DNA of 64,000 nt from an uncultured Pelagibacteraceae bacterium (lineage in GTDB: Bacteria; Pseudomonadota; Alphaproteobacteria; Pelagibacterales; Pelagibacteraceae): the NCBI GenBank assembly GCA_902610975.1, contig CACLXL010000005.1, positions 33,258 to 97,257 of the forward strand, in the 5' to 3' direction. The translations under genes and the position numbers were made by a program. Numbering within the stretch: position 1 is the stretch's first letter; every line of letters begins with the position of its first letter. Shown here one piece after another: positions 25,258 to 34,257 of this stretch. The notes under the pieces were generated by a model. It did not search any database. It was given only the letters and a program-made list of their open reading frames with translations, and was not told the origin of the DNA.

Positions 25258-26055
25258 ATTTTTTGTAACTTTATCTTTGGAAGTTCCTAAATTTACTTCA
25301 TCAAAGTAAACAGTCATATTTGGATAAGGTTTATCACCATGCTCTCTTTTCCAACCACTGACAAAAGTTTGGTATATTCCGAAGTCTAATCCTACTCCTC
25401 TTTTAGTATATGGAGTTAAGTTCTTGATATTCTCAGCATTTAAAATTAATTTATTATTTACCCAAACTTTCATAAAACCATCATCTTCCCTTGAGAATCG
25501 ACCGCTAATTAATATGTCTGTCCATTTACCTTTCATATCATTTATCTTTAATGCTTTTTTCATCTCAACATACTCACCGCTCCACATTCTTCCAATTTCT
25601 AACCATTCTCCAGTTCTATCCGTTACCATGAAAATAGGTTTCCAACCTCTCTCATAAAGTTGAACAAAAGTTGTTCTTACTGGTGCAACTGATTGATAAT
25701 CATTAGGTAAATAGATTGACGCTGAATACCAATAATCTTTTTTATCCTTTTGATGTTTTTTGAATTGCAACTCAGTTCTTTGTCTATCTTTTTTGCAATC
25801 ATCATGTCCGCTATCTTTACCGCAATCACCTAATCTTACTTCAAATCTGTAAGATTTTTTTCCAGATCTTACAGGATGACCGTCTTTACTACTTACTAAT
25901 TTTAAAGAATATTTTTTCTTGTGTGAGATAGTTTTCTTTTTCACCTCAGTATTAGAAACATCTTTACTGTTTTTGGCCTCCAGATTTGAAAAACCTGATA
26001 ATAAAATGGCAAATAAGAAAAAACTATCTCTTATATTTTTTAATATTCTCAACAT
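25246..26055 (-). CDS. Secreted polysaccharide lyase-like protein (heparin lyase I fold)
   Basis: From ATG 26055 (an upstream ATG at 26067 lies deeper in the neighbour) the protein has a basic N-terminus and hydrophobic signal (FFLFAILLSGFSNLEA), then a jelly-roll domain. YRFEVRLGDC followed by DRQRTELQF near residues 70-100 matches the opening of the Polysacc_lyase/heparin lyase I-like family, as do the WYSASIYLP and FDEVNLG strands. The substrate, probably an acidic polysaccharide, is not known. Two cysteines (GDCGK, HDDCKK) could form a disulfide. It overlaps the upstream gamma-carbonic anhydrase-like gene by 32 bases and the convergent neighbour by 12. Confidence 0.7.
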   Translation of the reverse strand: MLRILKNIRDSFFLFAILLSGFSNLEAKNSKDVSNTEVKKKTISHKKKYSLKLVSSKDGHPVRSGKKSYRFEVRLGDCGKDSGHDDCKKDRQRTELQFKKHQKDKKDYWYSASIYLPNDYQSVAPVRTTFVQLYERGWKPIFMVTDRTGEWLEIGRMWSGEYVEMKKALKINDMKGKWTDILISGRFSREDDGFMKVWVNNKLILNAENIKNLTPYTKRGVGLDFGIYQTFVSGWKREHGDKPYPNMTVYFDEVNLGTSKDKVTKNLGN

Positions 26056-26527
26056 AATCTCTGGCATTTTCTTTAATGTGCTCTATTTCTTCATCAGTAA
26101 CTTGCCTTACTACTTTACCGGGGCTTCCTAGAACAAGTGATCTATCTGGAATAACTTTATTTTCTGTTACTAGTGAATTAGCTCCGATGATACAATTTTT
26201 TCCAATCTTAGCTTTGTTTAAAATAGTTGAACCTATTCCTATGATACAATCATCTGAAATTTCACATCCATGAAGCATTACCATATGGCCAACTGTAACT
26301 CCTTTACCTACAATAGTTGGGCACCCTGGATCTGTGTGTATTACGCTACCATCTTGAATATTCGAACCTTCGCCAATAATAATTGGTTCTAAATCACCTC
26401 TTAAAGTTGCATTGAACCAAATATTTGAATTCTTTTTTAATTCAACTCTTCCAATGATAACTGCATTAGAAGCTACCCAACTATTTGGATCGATTTTAGG
26501 AGTGTGACCGTTAACATCGTAAATCAT
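26024..26527 (-). CDS. Gamma-carbonic anhydrase-like hexapeptide protein (YrdA/PaaY family)
   Basis: A 167-residue left-handed beta-helix protein. IIGRVELKKNSNIWFNATLRGD and DGSVIHTDPG...GHMVMLHGC contain the Arg, Asp and three His residues that bind zinc or iron in gamma-class carbonic anhydrases. Most bacterial YrdA-like members lack strong anhydrase activity, so the physiological role is uncertain; some hydrolyse CoA thioesters. It is upstream of, and overlaps, the secreted lyase-like gene, an arrangement more likely due to compaction than function. Confidence 0.85.
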   Translation of the reverse strand: MIYDVNGHTPKIDPNSWVASNAVIIGRVELKKNSNIWFNATLRGDLEPIIIGEGSNIQDGSVIHTDPGCPTIVGKGVTVGHMVMLHGCEISDDCIIGIGSTILNKAKIGKNCIIGANSLVTENKVIPDRSLVLGSPGKVVRQVTDEEIEHIKENARDYVENIKKYKR

Positions 26528-26568
26528 AAATTTGCTGTAATGTATTATTAAATATCTTATAATATATT

Positions 26569-27126
26569 ATGGCTTTAACAAAGACACCAGTTTGCGATTT
26601 TGGAAAAAAAGCTGAGGATTTCAAACTAAAATCGATAGAAAATAAACTTATTTCTTTAAATGATGTAAAAGGTGAAAAGGCAACATTGATAATGTTCATT
26701 TGTAATCATTGTCCTTATGTGAAAGCAATTATTCGTGATTTAACAAAAGATTGTAATGAATTGAAAAAAGATGGAGTCAACTCTGTTGCAATCATGTCTA
26801 ATGATACTAAAAATTATCCTGAAGACTCGTTCGATAACATGATTAAATTTGCAAAAACAAATAATTTTGGTGAGATAAATTATTTAATAGATGAAACACA
26901 AGAGATTGCAAAAAAGTATGGTGCAGTTTGTACCCCTGATTTCTTTGGATATAATAAGGAATTAAAGCTTGAGTATCGAGGAAGGTTTAGGGAGCTTAAA
27001 GATTTGAAACCTGTTTTAGGTGGAGATAGTGATTTAAAAGTAGCGATGAAAATGATTTCTGAAACGCAAGCCGGTCCAAAGAATCAAACTCCTAGTATGG
27101 GATGTAATATAAAATGGTTTAGTTGA
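26569..27126 (+). CDS. Thioredoxin-fold redoxin (AhpC/TSA-like)
   Basis: A 185-residue thioredoxin-fold protein. The redox site is MFICNHCPYVKAI near residue 45, a CxxC of the type seen in thioredoxin-family proteins annotated as redoxins; the later VCTPDFFGYN supplies the cis-proline region. No signal peptide is visible, so it acts in the cytoplasm, probably in thiol-disulfide or peroxide chemistry. The stop overlaps the glycosyltransferase start (TGATG). Confidence 0.85.
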   Translation: MALTKTPVCDFGKKAEDFKLKSIENKLISLNDVKGEKATLIMFICNHCPYVKAIIRDLTKDCNELKKDGVNSVAIMSNDTKNYPEDSFDNMIKFAKTNNFGEINYLIDETQEIAKKYGAVCTPDFFGYNKELKLEYRGRFRELKDLKPVLGGDSDLKVAMKMISETQAGPKNQTPSMGCNIKWFS

Positions 27127-28211
27127 TGTTTTTAGTTTCTACAAGAAATTTTCCTCCTGAGCTTGGTGGTATGCAAAACCTTATGGAAGGTTTGTCTAAT
27201 GCTCTGACAATTCATGGTCCAGTAAAAGTTTTTGCAGATAATCATCAAGACGCAAGTAATTATGATCAAAATTCTAAATTAAATATAGAGAGAATTTCAG
27301 GTTTTAAAATATTTAGAAAGTATAGAAAAGCTAATTTAGTTAAAGATTTTATTAAACAAAATCAAATAAGAGCATGTTTCTTTGATCATTGGAAAAGTAT
27401 TGAAAATATTGAATTAGAGACCCTTAAGAAAACAAGATCTTTCTGCTTAATTCACTCAAAGGAAATAAATCATCCTGTTGGTTCTTCATTGAATAAAAGA
27501 GTTTTAAAATCATTAGGAAAAGCAGATTTTATAATTGCGAATTCTAAATTTACAAAGGAATTAGGTTTAAAACTTGGATTAAAAGATATTCATGTCATTA
27601 ATCCTGGTTGTAACTATCCTATAACTGTTAGTGAATCAGCTAGAGAGTTTTCCAAAAATATTTTTGGCAACGGGTCGCCTAAATTAATTACTGTTTCGAG
27701 GTTAGATGGTCGTAAAAGCCATCAAAATATTTTAATGTCAATTAAAAATCTTTTACCAAAATTTCCGAATTTAAAATATGTATCAATTGGTGATGGGGAT
27801 GAAAGAAAAAATCTAGAGAAATTAAGAAAAGAGTTAGGTTTAGAAAAAAATGTCGAATTAATTTTTAGCTCTACAGAACAAGAAAAAGTTGGTTTACTTG
27901 AACAATCAGATGTTTTCGTAATGCCTTCGGTTGTTTACAAAAAATCGGTTGAGGGATTTGGTATTACTTATATTGAAGCTGCATCCTACGGGAAGCCGTC
28001 AATTGGAGGAATATATGGTGGTGAAGGAGATGCAATAAAATCTGGTGTAACAGGATATCTTTGTAATGGTAACGACTTAAATGCTATTTACGATACACTT
28101 TTAAAAGTCTTATCAAACGAAAAATATAAAGAACTAGGTGCTAATGCTTTTGAATTTTCCAAAGGCTTTGCTTGGGATAAAATTATTAAGAATTATATTA
28201 ATTTAATTTAG
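27126..28211 (+). CDS. Glycosyltransferase family 4 protein
   Basis: A 361-residue GT-B glycosyltransferase. The N-terminal domain opens FLVSTRNFPPELGGMQNLMEGL, typical of GT4 donors-and-acceptor loops, and the C-terminal domain has VSRLDGRKSHQNILMSIKNL near residue 193 and EGFGITYIEAASYGKPSIGG near 277 with the conserved EX7E pair. It transfers a nucleotide-sugar residue to an unknown acceptor, probably in envelope glycan or glycolipid synthesis. The start is the ATG in TGATG overlapping the redoxin stop. Its end overlaps by 14 bases a convergent GT9 gene. Confidence 0.9.
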   Translation: MFLVSTRNFPPELGGMQNLMEGLSNALTIHGPVKVFADNHQDASNYDQNSKLNIERISGFKIFRKYRKANLVKDFIKQNQIRACFFDHWKSIENIELETLKKTRSFCLIHSKEINHPVGSSLNKRVLKSLGKADFIIANSKFTKELGLKLGLKDIHVINPGCNYPITVSESAREFSKNIFGNGSPKLITVSRLDGRKSHQNILMSIKNLLPKFPNLKYVSIGDGDERKNLEKLRKELGLEKNVELIFSSTEQEKVGLLEQSDVFVMPSVVYKKSVEGFGITYIEAASYGKPSIGGIYGGEGDAIKSGVTGYLCNGNDLNAIYDTLLKVLSNEKYKELGANAFEFSKGFAWDKIIKNYINLI

Positions 28212-29130
28212 ATTTTACTTTTTCTATGACGGTTTCGACCGTTAAATCATTTAGATTTTCAACACTGATTGCTTTAAAATTATAATTTTCCATACTTACT
28301 TTCTTAGCAGTTGTGTGACTTCCAAAAAGTACGACGCCATTTTTGTCTAGATGTGAAGCTATATGTGCGGGTCCAGTATCATTGGCAATAATAAATTTAG
28401 CATTACTTACTAAAGATATTAATGTTTTAATATTAATTGGCTTACTATTGTCTAAGACTACTTTAGCATTCAGCTCATTAGCTTCATCTATTTCATCCGG
28501 CCCTGGCGCAAGCAAAATTGGATATTTATTTTTATAATCTTGTTTTAATCTTGAAATTAAATTTTTAAAGAAAGGCCATTTTTTTTGAGGAAGTTTTTTT
28601 GAACAAAAGGGAAATAACAAAATATAATCATTATTGGCATATTGTTTTTTTAACCTGGAGATATCTGATACAGCCCAATCTAAATCAATATTTTTTACAA
28701 ATTCAGTTTGTATACCGCTTTTTTTTAATTGAATTTCCATTCTATCAAGTACAGGGTCTTTATCGAAATCACTCTTTTTTTGCCCCGGCTCTAATGAAGT
28801 TTCCGAAGAAGACCATTCTACATTTTTTAAAATAAATCTTCTATAAAACTTTGTTCGACTTGAATTTTGCAAATCATAAACTTTCGTAAAATTATATTTG
28901 GCTAGATTGTTTTTTAGATTTTTTAAATAAAATAAATTCCATCTAGGTAATCTCTTATCAATTATGACACCATCTAAATAAGGGCACTCTGACATAAAAA
29001 TTGCATATGGCTGAGCTGTAAGTAAAAATACTTTTCTATTTCTATAAAATTTTTTTATATCTTTTATGGCTCCATTTGCCTGAATTAAATCACCTAAAGA
29101 ACCATGTTTTATTATTAATATATTTGACAT
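28198..29130 (-). CDS. Glycosyltransferase family 9 (heptosyltransferase-like)
   Basis: A 310-residue GT-B protein. The N-terminus IIKHGSLGDLIQANGAIKDI and the C-terminal NDTGPAHIASHLDKNGVVLFGSH are hallmarks of ADP-heptose:LPS heptosyltransferases. Which sugar and acceptor are used is uncertain. It is convergent with the GT4 gene and divergent from a DUF6165 gene 46 bases away, a family often found with glycan genes. Confidence 0.9.
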   Translation of the reverse strand: MSNILIIKHGSLGDLIQANGAIKDIKKFYRNRKVFLLTAQPYAIFMSECPYLDGVIIDKRLPRWNLFYLKNLKNNLAKYNFTKVYDLQNSSRTKFYRRFILKNVEWSSSETSLEPGQKKSDFDKDPVLDRMEIQLKKSGIQTEFVKNIDLDWAVSDISRLKKQYANNDYILLFPFCSKKLPQKKWPFFKNLISRLKQDYKNKYPILLAPGPDEIDEANELNAKVVLDNSKPINIKTLISLVSNAKFIIANDTGPAHIASHLDKNGVVLFGSHTTAKKVSMENYNFKAISVENLNDLTVETVIEKVKSKLN

Positions 29131-29176
29131 TATTATTTCGAAGTATATTTAATGATTAATATAGTCAAATATTAAT

Positions 29177-29572
29177 ATGAACAAGAAAATGGACAAAATA
29201 TTGGCAGAAATATCAGCTGGTGAATTAATAGATAAAATTACCATTTTAGAAATCAAAAAAGAAAAAATAAGTAATAAAGAAAAATTGAAAGAGGTGAATA
29301 AAGAATTAATTTCATTAAATGAAACTTTAAAAAAATCGATTGATAACGAAAGTAAAATTTCGAGTTTTAAGAATGATTTAAAAAATATAAATTTAAAACT
29401 TTGGGATATTGAAGATGGAAAAAGATCTGCTGAAAAAAATAATAAATTTGATGAAAAATTTATCGAACTTGCCAGAAGCGTTTACAAATTTAATGATGAG
29501 AGAGCAAAAATCAAATTAGCAATTAACAATGCTCTTGGATCAAATATAAAAGAAGTAAAATCCTACGAATAG
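29177..29572 (+). CDS. DUF6165 family protein
   Basis: A 131-residue, Lys- and Glu-rich, probably helical protein. AEISAGELIDKITILEIK at the start, LWDIEDGKRSAE in the middle and ELARSVYKFNDERAKIKLAINNALGSNIKEVKSY at the end match the DUF6165 pattern I recall. Function is unknown; family members commonly sit beside glycosyltransferases. It abuts the convergent amidase gene without a gap. An internal ATG four codons in is an alternative start. Confidence 0.75.
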   Translation: MNKKMDKILAEISAGELIDKITILEIKKEKISNKEKLKEVNKELISLNETLKKSIDNESKISSFKNDLKNINLKLWDIEDGKRSAEKNNKFDEKFIELARSVYKFNDERAKIKLAINNALGSNIKEVKSYE

Positions 29573-30370
29573 TTAGTCGCCCGTTAAACTAGGTATTCTT
29601 AACCTAAGATTTTTTGATAGTTTGGGATTTACGGAAGCTGTGATCACGCCTTCTGACTTTTTTAATTCTTTCAATATTTGTCCATCCGGAGAAATTATTA
29701 ATGTATGTCCAAAAGTTTTTCTTCCGTTATAATGTGTCCCACCCTGCGCAGGGGCGAAAACATAACAAAAATTTTCTATAGCTCTAGCTTTTAATAAAGA
29801 ATGCCAATGTTTCTTGCCTGTAGTCTCAGTGAAGGCAGATGGAACAGTTAAAAATAATGATCCCGCCTTAGACAGTTTTCTATATAAAATTGGAAATCTT
29901 AGGTCATAGCAAATGGTTAAGCCGATCTTTCCCCAGGGTAAGTTAAAAGTCTTTACTTTGTTTCCTGGATAAAAACTCTTTGACTCAAAATATTTCTCTT
30001 TTTTACTTAAAACAACATCGTACATATGAATTTTATCATAGAAGGTTCTTATTCTTCCCTTCTTATCAATTAAGACAGATCTATTAACTAATTTGTTTTT
30101 TGAAATCTTAATTATTAAAGATCCTATCAAAATCCATTTCTTATATTTTTTTGCAAGTTTTTTTATTCCATTAAGATAAATATCATTTTTCATTGACGTA
30201 CAAACTTTTAGCAATTCTTTTTTATTTAAAGAGAAATGCGACGAAACTTCTGGAGTAATGATGAAATCAGTTTTTTGCTTTACTGCTTTAATTATAAGTT
30301 TCGATGTTTTATCTAAATTACTATGAATATTGTTATTTGATCTTAATTGAATACAAGAAACACGAAACAT
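29573..30370 (-). CDS. Nitrilase-superfamily amidase, Nit1-like
   Basis: A 265-residue carbon-nitrogen hydrolase with the Glu-Lys-Cys triad: Glu in IITPEVSSH, Lys in FYDKIHMYDV and Cys in GLTICYDLRFP. TVPSAFTETTGKKHWHSLLKARAIEN and APAQGGTHYNGRKTFGH resemble deaminated-glutathione amidase (Nit1) more than N-carbamoylputrescine amidase. The ATG at 30370 overlaps the speDE stop (TAATG) and is better than an ATG ten codons upstream. It is the last gene of the mtnP-to-speDE run, so a role tied to methionine or polyamine by-products is possible but inferred only from position. Confidence 0.85.
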   Translation of the reverse strand: MFRVSCIQLRSNNNIHSNLDKTSKLIIKAVKQKTDFIITPEVSSHFSLNKKELLKVCTSMKNDIYLNGIKKLAKKYKKWILIGSLIIKISKNKLVNRSVLIDKKGRIRTFYDKIHMYDVVLSKKEKYFESKSFYPGNKVKTFNLPWGKIGLTICYDLRFPILYRKLSKAGSLFLTVPSAFTETTGKKHWHSLLKARAIENFCYVFAPAQGGTHYNGRKTFGHTLIISPDGQILKELKKSEGVITASVNPKLSKNLRLRIPSLTGD

Positions 30371-31410
30371 TACTTCATTATAGATGAAGCAAAATTCCAT
30401 TTACAGTCAAAACTAGGAATATAAGCCCCGGATAATTTAACGTTTCCAAAGCTTTTTCCTAAAACCTTACACCAATTATCAACTTGTTTAGGTTTTTTAT
30501 CCTGGCTTCCGACTTGAGCAGTAATAACACCACCTTTTTTTAGAATTCTTTTTAAACCTTTCATATTTTTTTTTGCTAAATCAATGCAATATTGATCATC
30601 ATTTAAATCTACAAAAATTTTATCATATTTTGAGTCTTCTATTTCTTTTATACTTTTAAATGCATCTCCCCAAAACGTTTTAATTTTATTGCTTTTTTTT
30701 ACTTTTGAGCAAACTTTTGGTAAGTGACGATAACAAACATCTACAATTTCAGGATCTAATTCAAACCAATCGATGTAGTTGGAATTATTCTCTAAACATG
30801 CCCTAGCTACTCCTCCGTCTCCCCCGCCAATAATTGCAACGTTATTATTTTTTTTACTTAAATCATAACTAGATTTGAAAAAATTTGAGCTATAAATTTT
30901 TTCATCTTTTTCAGCTACTTGAATTTCATGATCAATAAACAAAGCGTGTCCGAATTCTTCTAAATCCATTATTTCAACAAATTGGCCAACTTTAGAAGTA
31001 AATTTTTCTAAAACATCTTTGACTACATAAAATTTCTTTTGTCCTGGAGTACTGTAAATATCATCATAAAGACCTATGCTACTTCTATCAAAAGCATTAG
31101 TTACTACCCTTTTATGGTCTATCTCTTTTCTCAAAATTTTAAGAGCTACTTTAGGGTTTACCTTTCCACAAGTAAAAAAATCAAAGCTTATTACGCCCCT
31201 TTCAGGGAAAGTATGAAAACTGAAATGACTTTCTGACAATAAAGCAACTAAGGTAAAGCCTTGCGGCTCAAATTTGTGAGAAGCAACATTTAATATTTCA
31301 ACCTTTGCAGCTTTTGCTATTTTGTAGATAACCTTTTCGTAAAATTCAGGTGAATAATCTTTCTTAACACCAAGAAAATCAATGGTAATGTGCTCGCCAA
31401 CTTTAATCAT
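30370..31410 (-). CDS. Fused S-adenosylmethionine decarboxylase-spermidine synthase
   Basis: A 346-residue fusion. Residues 1-115 are a prokaryotic SpeD: ALLSESHFSFHTFPERG has the self-cleavage site Glu60-Ser61, giving a pyruvoyl group, with His66 and Cys81 (FFTCG) as processing and catalytic residues. Residues from about 120 are an aminopropyltransferase: AIIGGGDGGVARACLE (GGGDGG at 195-200), WFELDPEIV and FWGDAF, with VDLNDDQYC (Asp268) where SpeE has its catalytic Asp. The DP of the usual DSSDP is missing. One chain could decarboxylate SAM and transfer the aminopropyl group, releasing methylthioadenosine. It sits in an operon with MTA-salvage genes. Confidence 0.88.
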   Translation of the reverse strand: MIKVGEHITIDFLGVKKDYSPEFYEKVIYKIAKAAKVEILNVASHKFEPQGFTLVALLSESHFSFHTFPERGVISFDFFTCGKVNPKVALKILRKEIDHKRVVTNAFDRSSIGLYDDIYSTPGQKKFYVVKDVLEKFTSKVGQFVEIMDLEEFGHALFIDHEIQVAEKDEKIYSSNFFKSSYDLSKKNNNVAIIGGGDGGVARACLENNSNYIDWFELDPEIVDVCYRHLPKVCSKVKKSNKIKTFWGDAFKSIKEIEDSKYDKIFVDLNDDQYCIDLAKKNMKGLKRILKKGGVITAQVGSQDKKPKQVDNWCKVLGKSFGNVKLSGAYIPSFDCKWNFASSIMK

Positions 31411-31415
31411 AAAAA

Positions 31416-32060
31416 TTACCCTTTTTTATAATTTTTAAATTTTTCTAAGACAATTTTCATTTCTTTTTTTGAAAGAATCTTAGGTATTCCAATTCTTATG
31501 GCATTTATATATTGATGGCAAATATTTTCGATCTCCTGAGCAAGCTCAAAAGTTTTTTCTAAATTTTCTCCAAAAGCAACCTGACCGTGATTAGCAATCA
31601 AACATGCTGTTCTATTTTTTAAAGCTTTAATAATATTTCTTGAAAGATTTTTTGTTCCAAAAGTTGCATATTTAGTGCATTTAATGTCTTCCCCGCCTGC
31701 TACTGCAACCATGTAGTGAAAAGCTGGAATGCTTTTTTGATGAGTAGAGACAGCTGTAGCACAAGTTGAGTGGGCATGAACTATAGCTTTAGCCTCTTTT
31801 TTATTCACATAAATATCTTGATGAAATCTCCACTCTGATGATGGTTTACCCTTTTTTTTATCATATATCCCTTTAAGAGAAACAAAGACAATATCTTTGG
31901 GTTTTAAAGATGAATACTTTCTTCCCGATGGAGTAATATAAAAACCAGCCGCCCCTTTTTCTTTTGCTCTTACAGAAATGTTTCCGGATCTTAAAGCAGA
32001 TAGATTTGTTATATTTAGTTTTTTTGAATATCTTATAACTTCAGCTTTAAGTTTACTCAC
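31416..32060 (-). CDS. Class II aldolase/adducin family protein, probable methylthioribulose-1-phosphate enzyme
   Basis: A 214-residue zinc-dependent class II aldolase. The substrate-binding SGNISVRA, the zinc histidines in VHAHSTC and the third in IANHGQVAFG are visible. Placement between mtnA and speDE points to 5-methylthioribulose-1-phosphate as substrate: either dehydration (MtnB) or aldol cleavage to dihydroxyacetone phosphate and methylthioacetaldehyde (Ald2). Because no mtnC, mtnD or mtnX is in the window, the aldolase (DHAP shunt) reading is favoured but not proven. The start overlaps the upstream hydrolase stop by one base. Confidence 0.82.
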   Translation of the reverse strand: MSKLKAEVIRYSKKLNITNLSALRSGNISVRAKEKGAAGFYITPSGRKYSSLKPKDIVFVSLKGIYDKKKGKPSSEWRFHQDIYVNKKEAKAIVHAHSTCATAVSTHQKSIPAFHYMVAVAGGEDIKCTKYATFGTKNLSRNIIKALKNRTACLIANHGQVAFGENLEKTFELAQEIENICHQYINAIRIGIPKILSKKEMKIVLEKFKNYKKG

Positions 32061-33190
32061 TATAACAAATTATCTTTAAAGAAATTAATAAATTGAGGCA
32101 TGTAAGCATCTGCATTATCTCCGCCTATAGTTACTCCTTTAGAAATACATTTTTCTTTTTTCATAACTTTAAAACCAGTTTTCCAAGCTTTTCTTGGATC
32201 TTTTTGTGCGGCTTCATAAAATGCTTCTACTGAAGGATATTTTTTGTGCTTATTTACCATCCACTCTACCCATGTTGGATTAGTAAACTTACCTTCGTTA
32301 TCAACATAAAAATCAGGACAATCGTGGAGAGTCATTGCCATTTTTTCTCTCCAAGGTTTTTTACCAGCATGCCATACATGATACCAGCCTTCTTTAATAT
32401 CAACTTTTACTTTTCCTGGAGGAGCTTTAATTCTCTCGGCATGTTCTTTGCAAAACTTAGCTAAAGTGTAATCATCTGCACCTCCATGTACTACAAGCAT
32501 TGTTGTGTTAGAAGTCATTTCTGGTTCTGCAAAAAAACCAGCCATCCTACATTCTGCTGCTTCAGGTAAAATTGCATCAAAACCTTTTTTGCCACCAAGG
32601 AACTTCGATGTAAGTTTAACATCAGATACAAAAAATGAATTAGTTCCGCCTCTTGAGTGGCCAGTTGTGCCAAATTTACCGTTAGATCTGGAATGAGATT
32701 GTAAAACTTTTAAAGCTAAAAGTGCGTCGATTGCCCCATTTATTAAAGGAACTTTAGATTGATCTCTCCAAGTAGATCTGGCGCCCCTGGGACAAAAATT
32801 ATCTATATACATTACACCTATACCTTCTTTTAAAAGATTGTGAGCTGCATGATATACAAAGTCATCCCAAACATAATCTCCAGGCCCTCCACTACTGTGG
32901 GTATAAATAACTATTGGAACTTTATCTGTTCCCTCTGGCAATCGAAGATAACCTGTTATTTCAACAGGATTGTTTAAATGACCATCTATTAAAACTGTTC
33001 TTTGATCAAATCCAGTATAAGAATTAAATTTAATTATTTCACCTCCATCATAACCTTTTAATTTGGAAATACCTTGAAGCATTGATAGTTTTTTTCTGCA
33101 GTTGTCTTTAGAATTAAAATTTGGTGGTTCATGAGCCAGTAAGCTGTTTGAAAATAATACTGCAAATAAAATTAATATAATTTTTCTCAT
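32060..33190 (-). CDS. Exported alpha/beta hydrolase, dienelactone hydrolase-like
   Basis: A 376-residue alpha/beta hydrolase with signal peptide (residues 1-19, ending NSLLAHE). The nucleophile elbow is TTGHSRGGTN near residue 177, the acid in HGGADDYT near 236 and the base His in GWYHVWHAG near 267. Several cysteines (NFCPRGA, AECRMAG, FCKEH, HDCPDF) could form disulfides in the periplasm. The substrate is unknown. Its overlap with mtnA (four bases) and with the class II aldolase gene (one base) puts it in the MTA-salvage transcript although a periplasmic enzyme has no obvious step there. Confidence 0.82.
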   Translation of the reverse strand: MRKIILILFAVLFSNSLLAHEPPNFNSKDNCRKKLSMLQGISKLKGYDGGEIIKFNSYTGFDQRTVLIDGHLNNPVEITGYLRLPEGTDKVPIVIYTHSSGGPGDYVWDDFVYHAAHNLLKEGIGVMYIDNFCPRGARSTWRDQSKVPLINGAIDALLALKVLQSHSRSNGKFGTTGHSRGGTNSFFVSDVKLTSKFLGGKKGFDAILPEAAECRMAGFFAEPEMTSNTTMLVVHGGADDYTLAKFCKEHAERIKAPPGKVKVDIKEGWYHVWHAGKKPWREKMAMTLHDCPDFYVDNEGKFTNPTWVEWMVNKHKKYPSVEAFYEAAQKDPRKAWKTGFKVMKKEKCISKGVTIGGDNADAYMPQFINFFKDNLL

Positions 33191-34257
33191 TTAAATAATC
33201 CTTTCAATCCTTTTTTTGAAGCTTCACAAATCCCTTTTTCTGTAATTAAACCAGTAACTAGTTTAGCAGGTGTTATATCAAAGGCTAGGTTTAAAGACTT
33301 ACTTTTTTGTGGGTAAATTCTTACTTTTTTAATTTCATTATTTTCGTCAATTCCTTCAACATGTGATAGCTCCTCCGAATTTCTCTCCTCGATAGGAATT
33401 TGTTTATGATCTTTAGTGCTCCAGTCTATAGTCGAACTTGGTAAGGCTACATAAAAAGGAACATTATTATCTTTTGCAGATAAAGCCTTTAGATAAGTTC
33501 CAATTTTATTACAAACGTCACCGTTTGATAAAGTTCTATCAGTTCCAACGATACACATATCTACTTCTCCTCTTTGCATTAATATACCGCCAGCATTATC
33601 TGTAATTACGGTGTTTGATATTCCTTCTTCGTTTAATTCATAAGAGGTTAAGTTAGCTCCTTGGTTTCGTGGTCTTGTCTCATCAACCCAAACATGTACT
33701 TTAATTCCTTTTTGATGTGCGTGATAAATTGGTGAAGTAGCTGTTCCCCAGTCAATAGTTGCTAACCATCCTGCGTTACAATGGGTTAAAATATTTACTG
33801 TATCTTTTTTTTTATTAGAAATGTCCTCGATAATTTTAAGACCATTCAAGCCGATATTTTTACAAAATTTTTCATCCTCTTCTGTAATCGCTTTTGCCTC
33901 ATCTAAAGCTATTTTCAAAATATCTTTATCGTTTACTCCAGAGAGCTTTTTCATCATTCTGTCTACTGCCCACTTAAGATTAATCGCAGTGGGTCGTGAT
34001 GCAATTAACTCTTCACTAGACTTCTTTAGAAAAGATAAATCATTTTTTTCGATTATTGATAAAGCTAAACCATAGGCAGCTGTTGCGCCAATTAATGGAG
34101 CGCCTCTCACCTCCATTGTTTTAATAGCATTTATCGCATCTTTTACGGTCTTTAAATCTTTAATGATAAACTGATGAGGAAGTTTTGTTTGATCAATGAT
34201 TTTTACTAAATTGTTCTTAAACCAAATTGTTTTGTATGATTTTCCCTTTATTTTCAT
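33187..34257 (-). CDS. mtnA: 5-Methylthioribose-1-phosphate isomerase
   Basis: Converts methylthioribose-1-phosphate to methylthioribulose-1-phosphate in methionine salvage. At 356 residues it has VRGAPLIGATAAYG, NILTHCNAGWLAT (catalytic Cys), DETRPRNQGANLTSYEL and VITDNAGGILM (catalytic Asp), which distinguish MtnA from the related eIF2B subunits. It starts at the base before the stop of the tautomerase gene region (adjacent, no gap) and overlaps the hydrolase gene by four bases. Confidence 0.95.
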   Translation of the reverse strand: MKIKGKSYKTIWFKNNLVKIIDQTKLPHQFIIKDLKTVKDAINAIKTMEVRGAPLIGATAAYGLALSIIEKNDLSFLKKSSEELIASRPTAINLKWAVDRMMKKLSGVNDKDILKIALDEAKAITEEDEKFCKNIGLNGLKIIEDISNKKKDTVNILTHCNAGWLATIDWGTATSPIYHAHQKGIKVHVWVDETRPRNQGANLTSYELNEEGISNTVITDNAGGILMQRGEVDMCIVGTDRTLSNGDVCNKIGTYLKALSAKDNNVPFYVALPSSTIDWSTKDHKQIPIEERNSEELSHVEGIDENNEIKKVRIYPQKSKSLNLAFDITPAKLVTGLITEKGICEASKKGLKGLFK

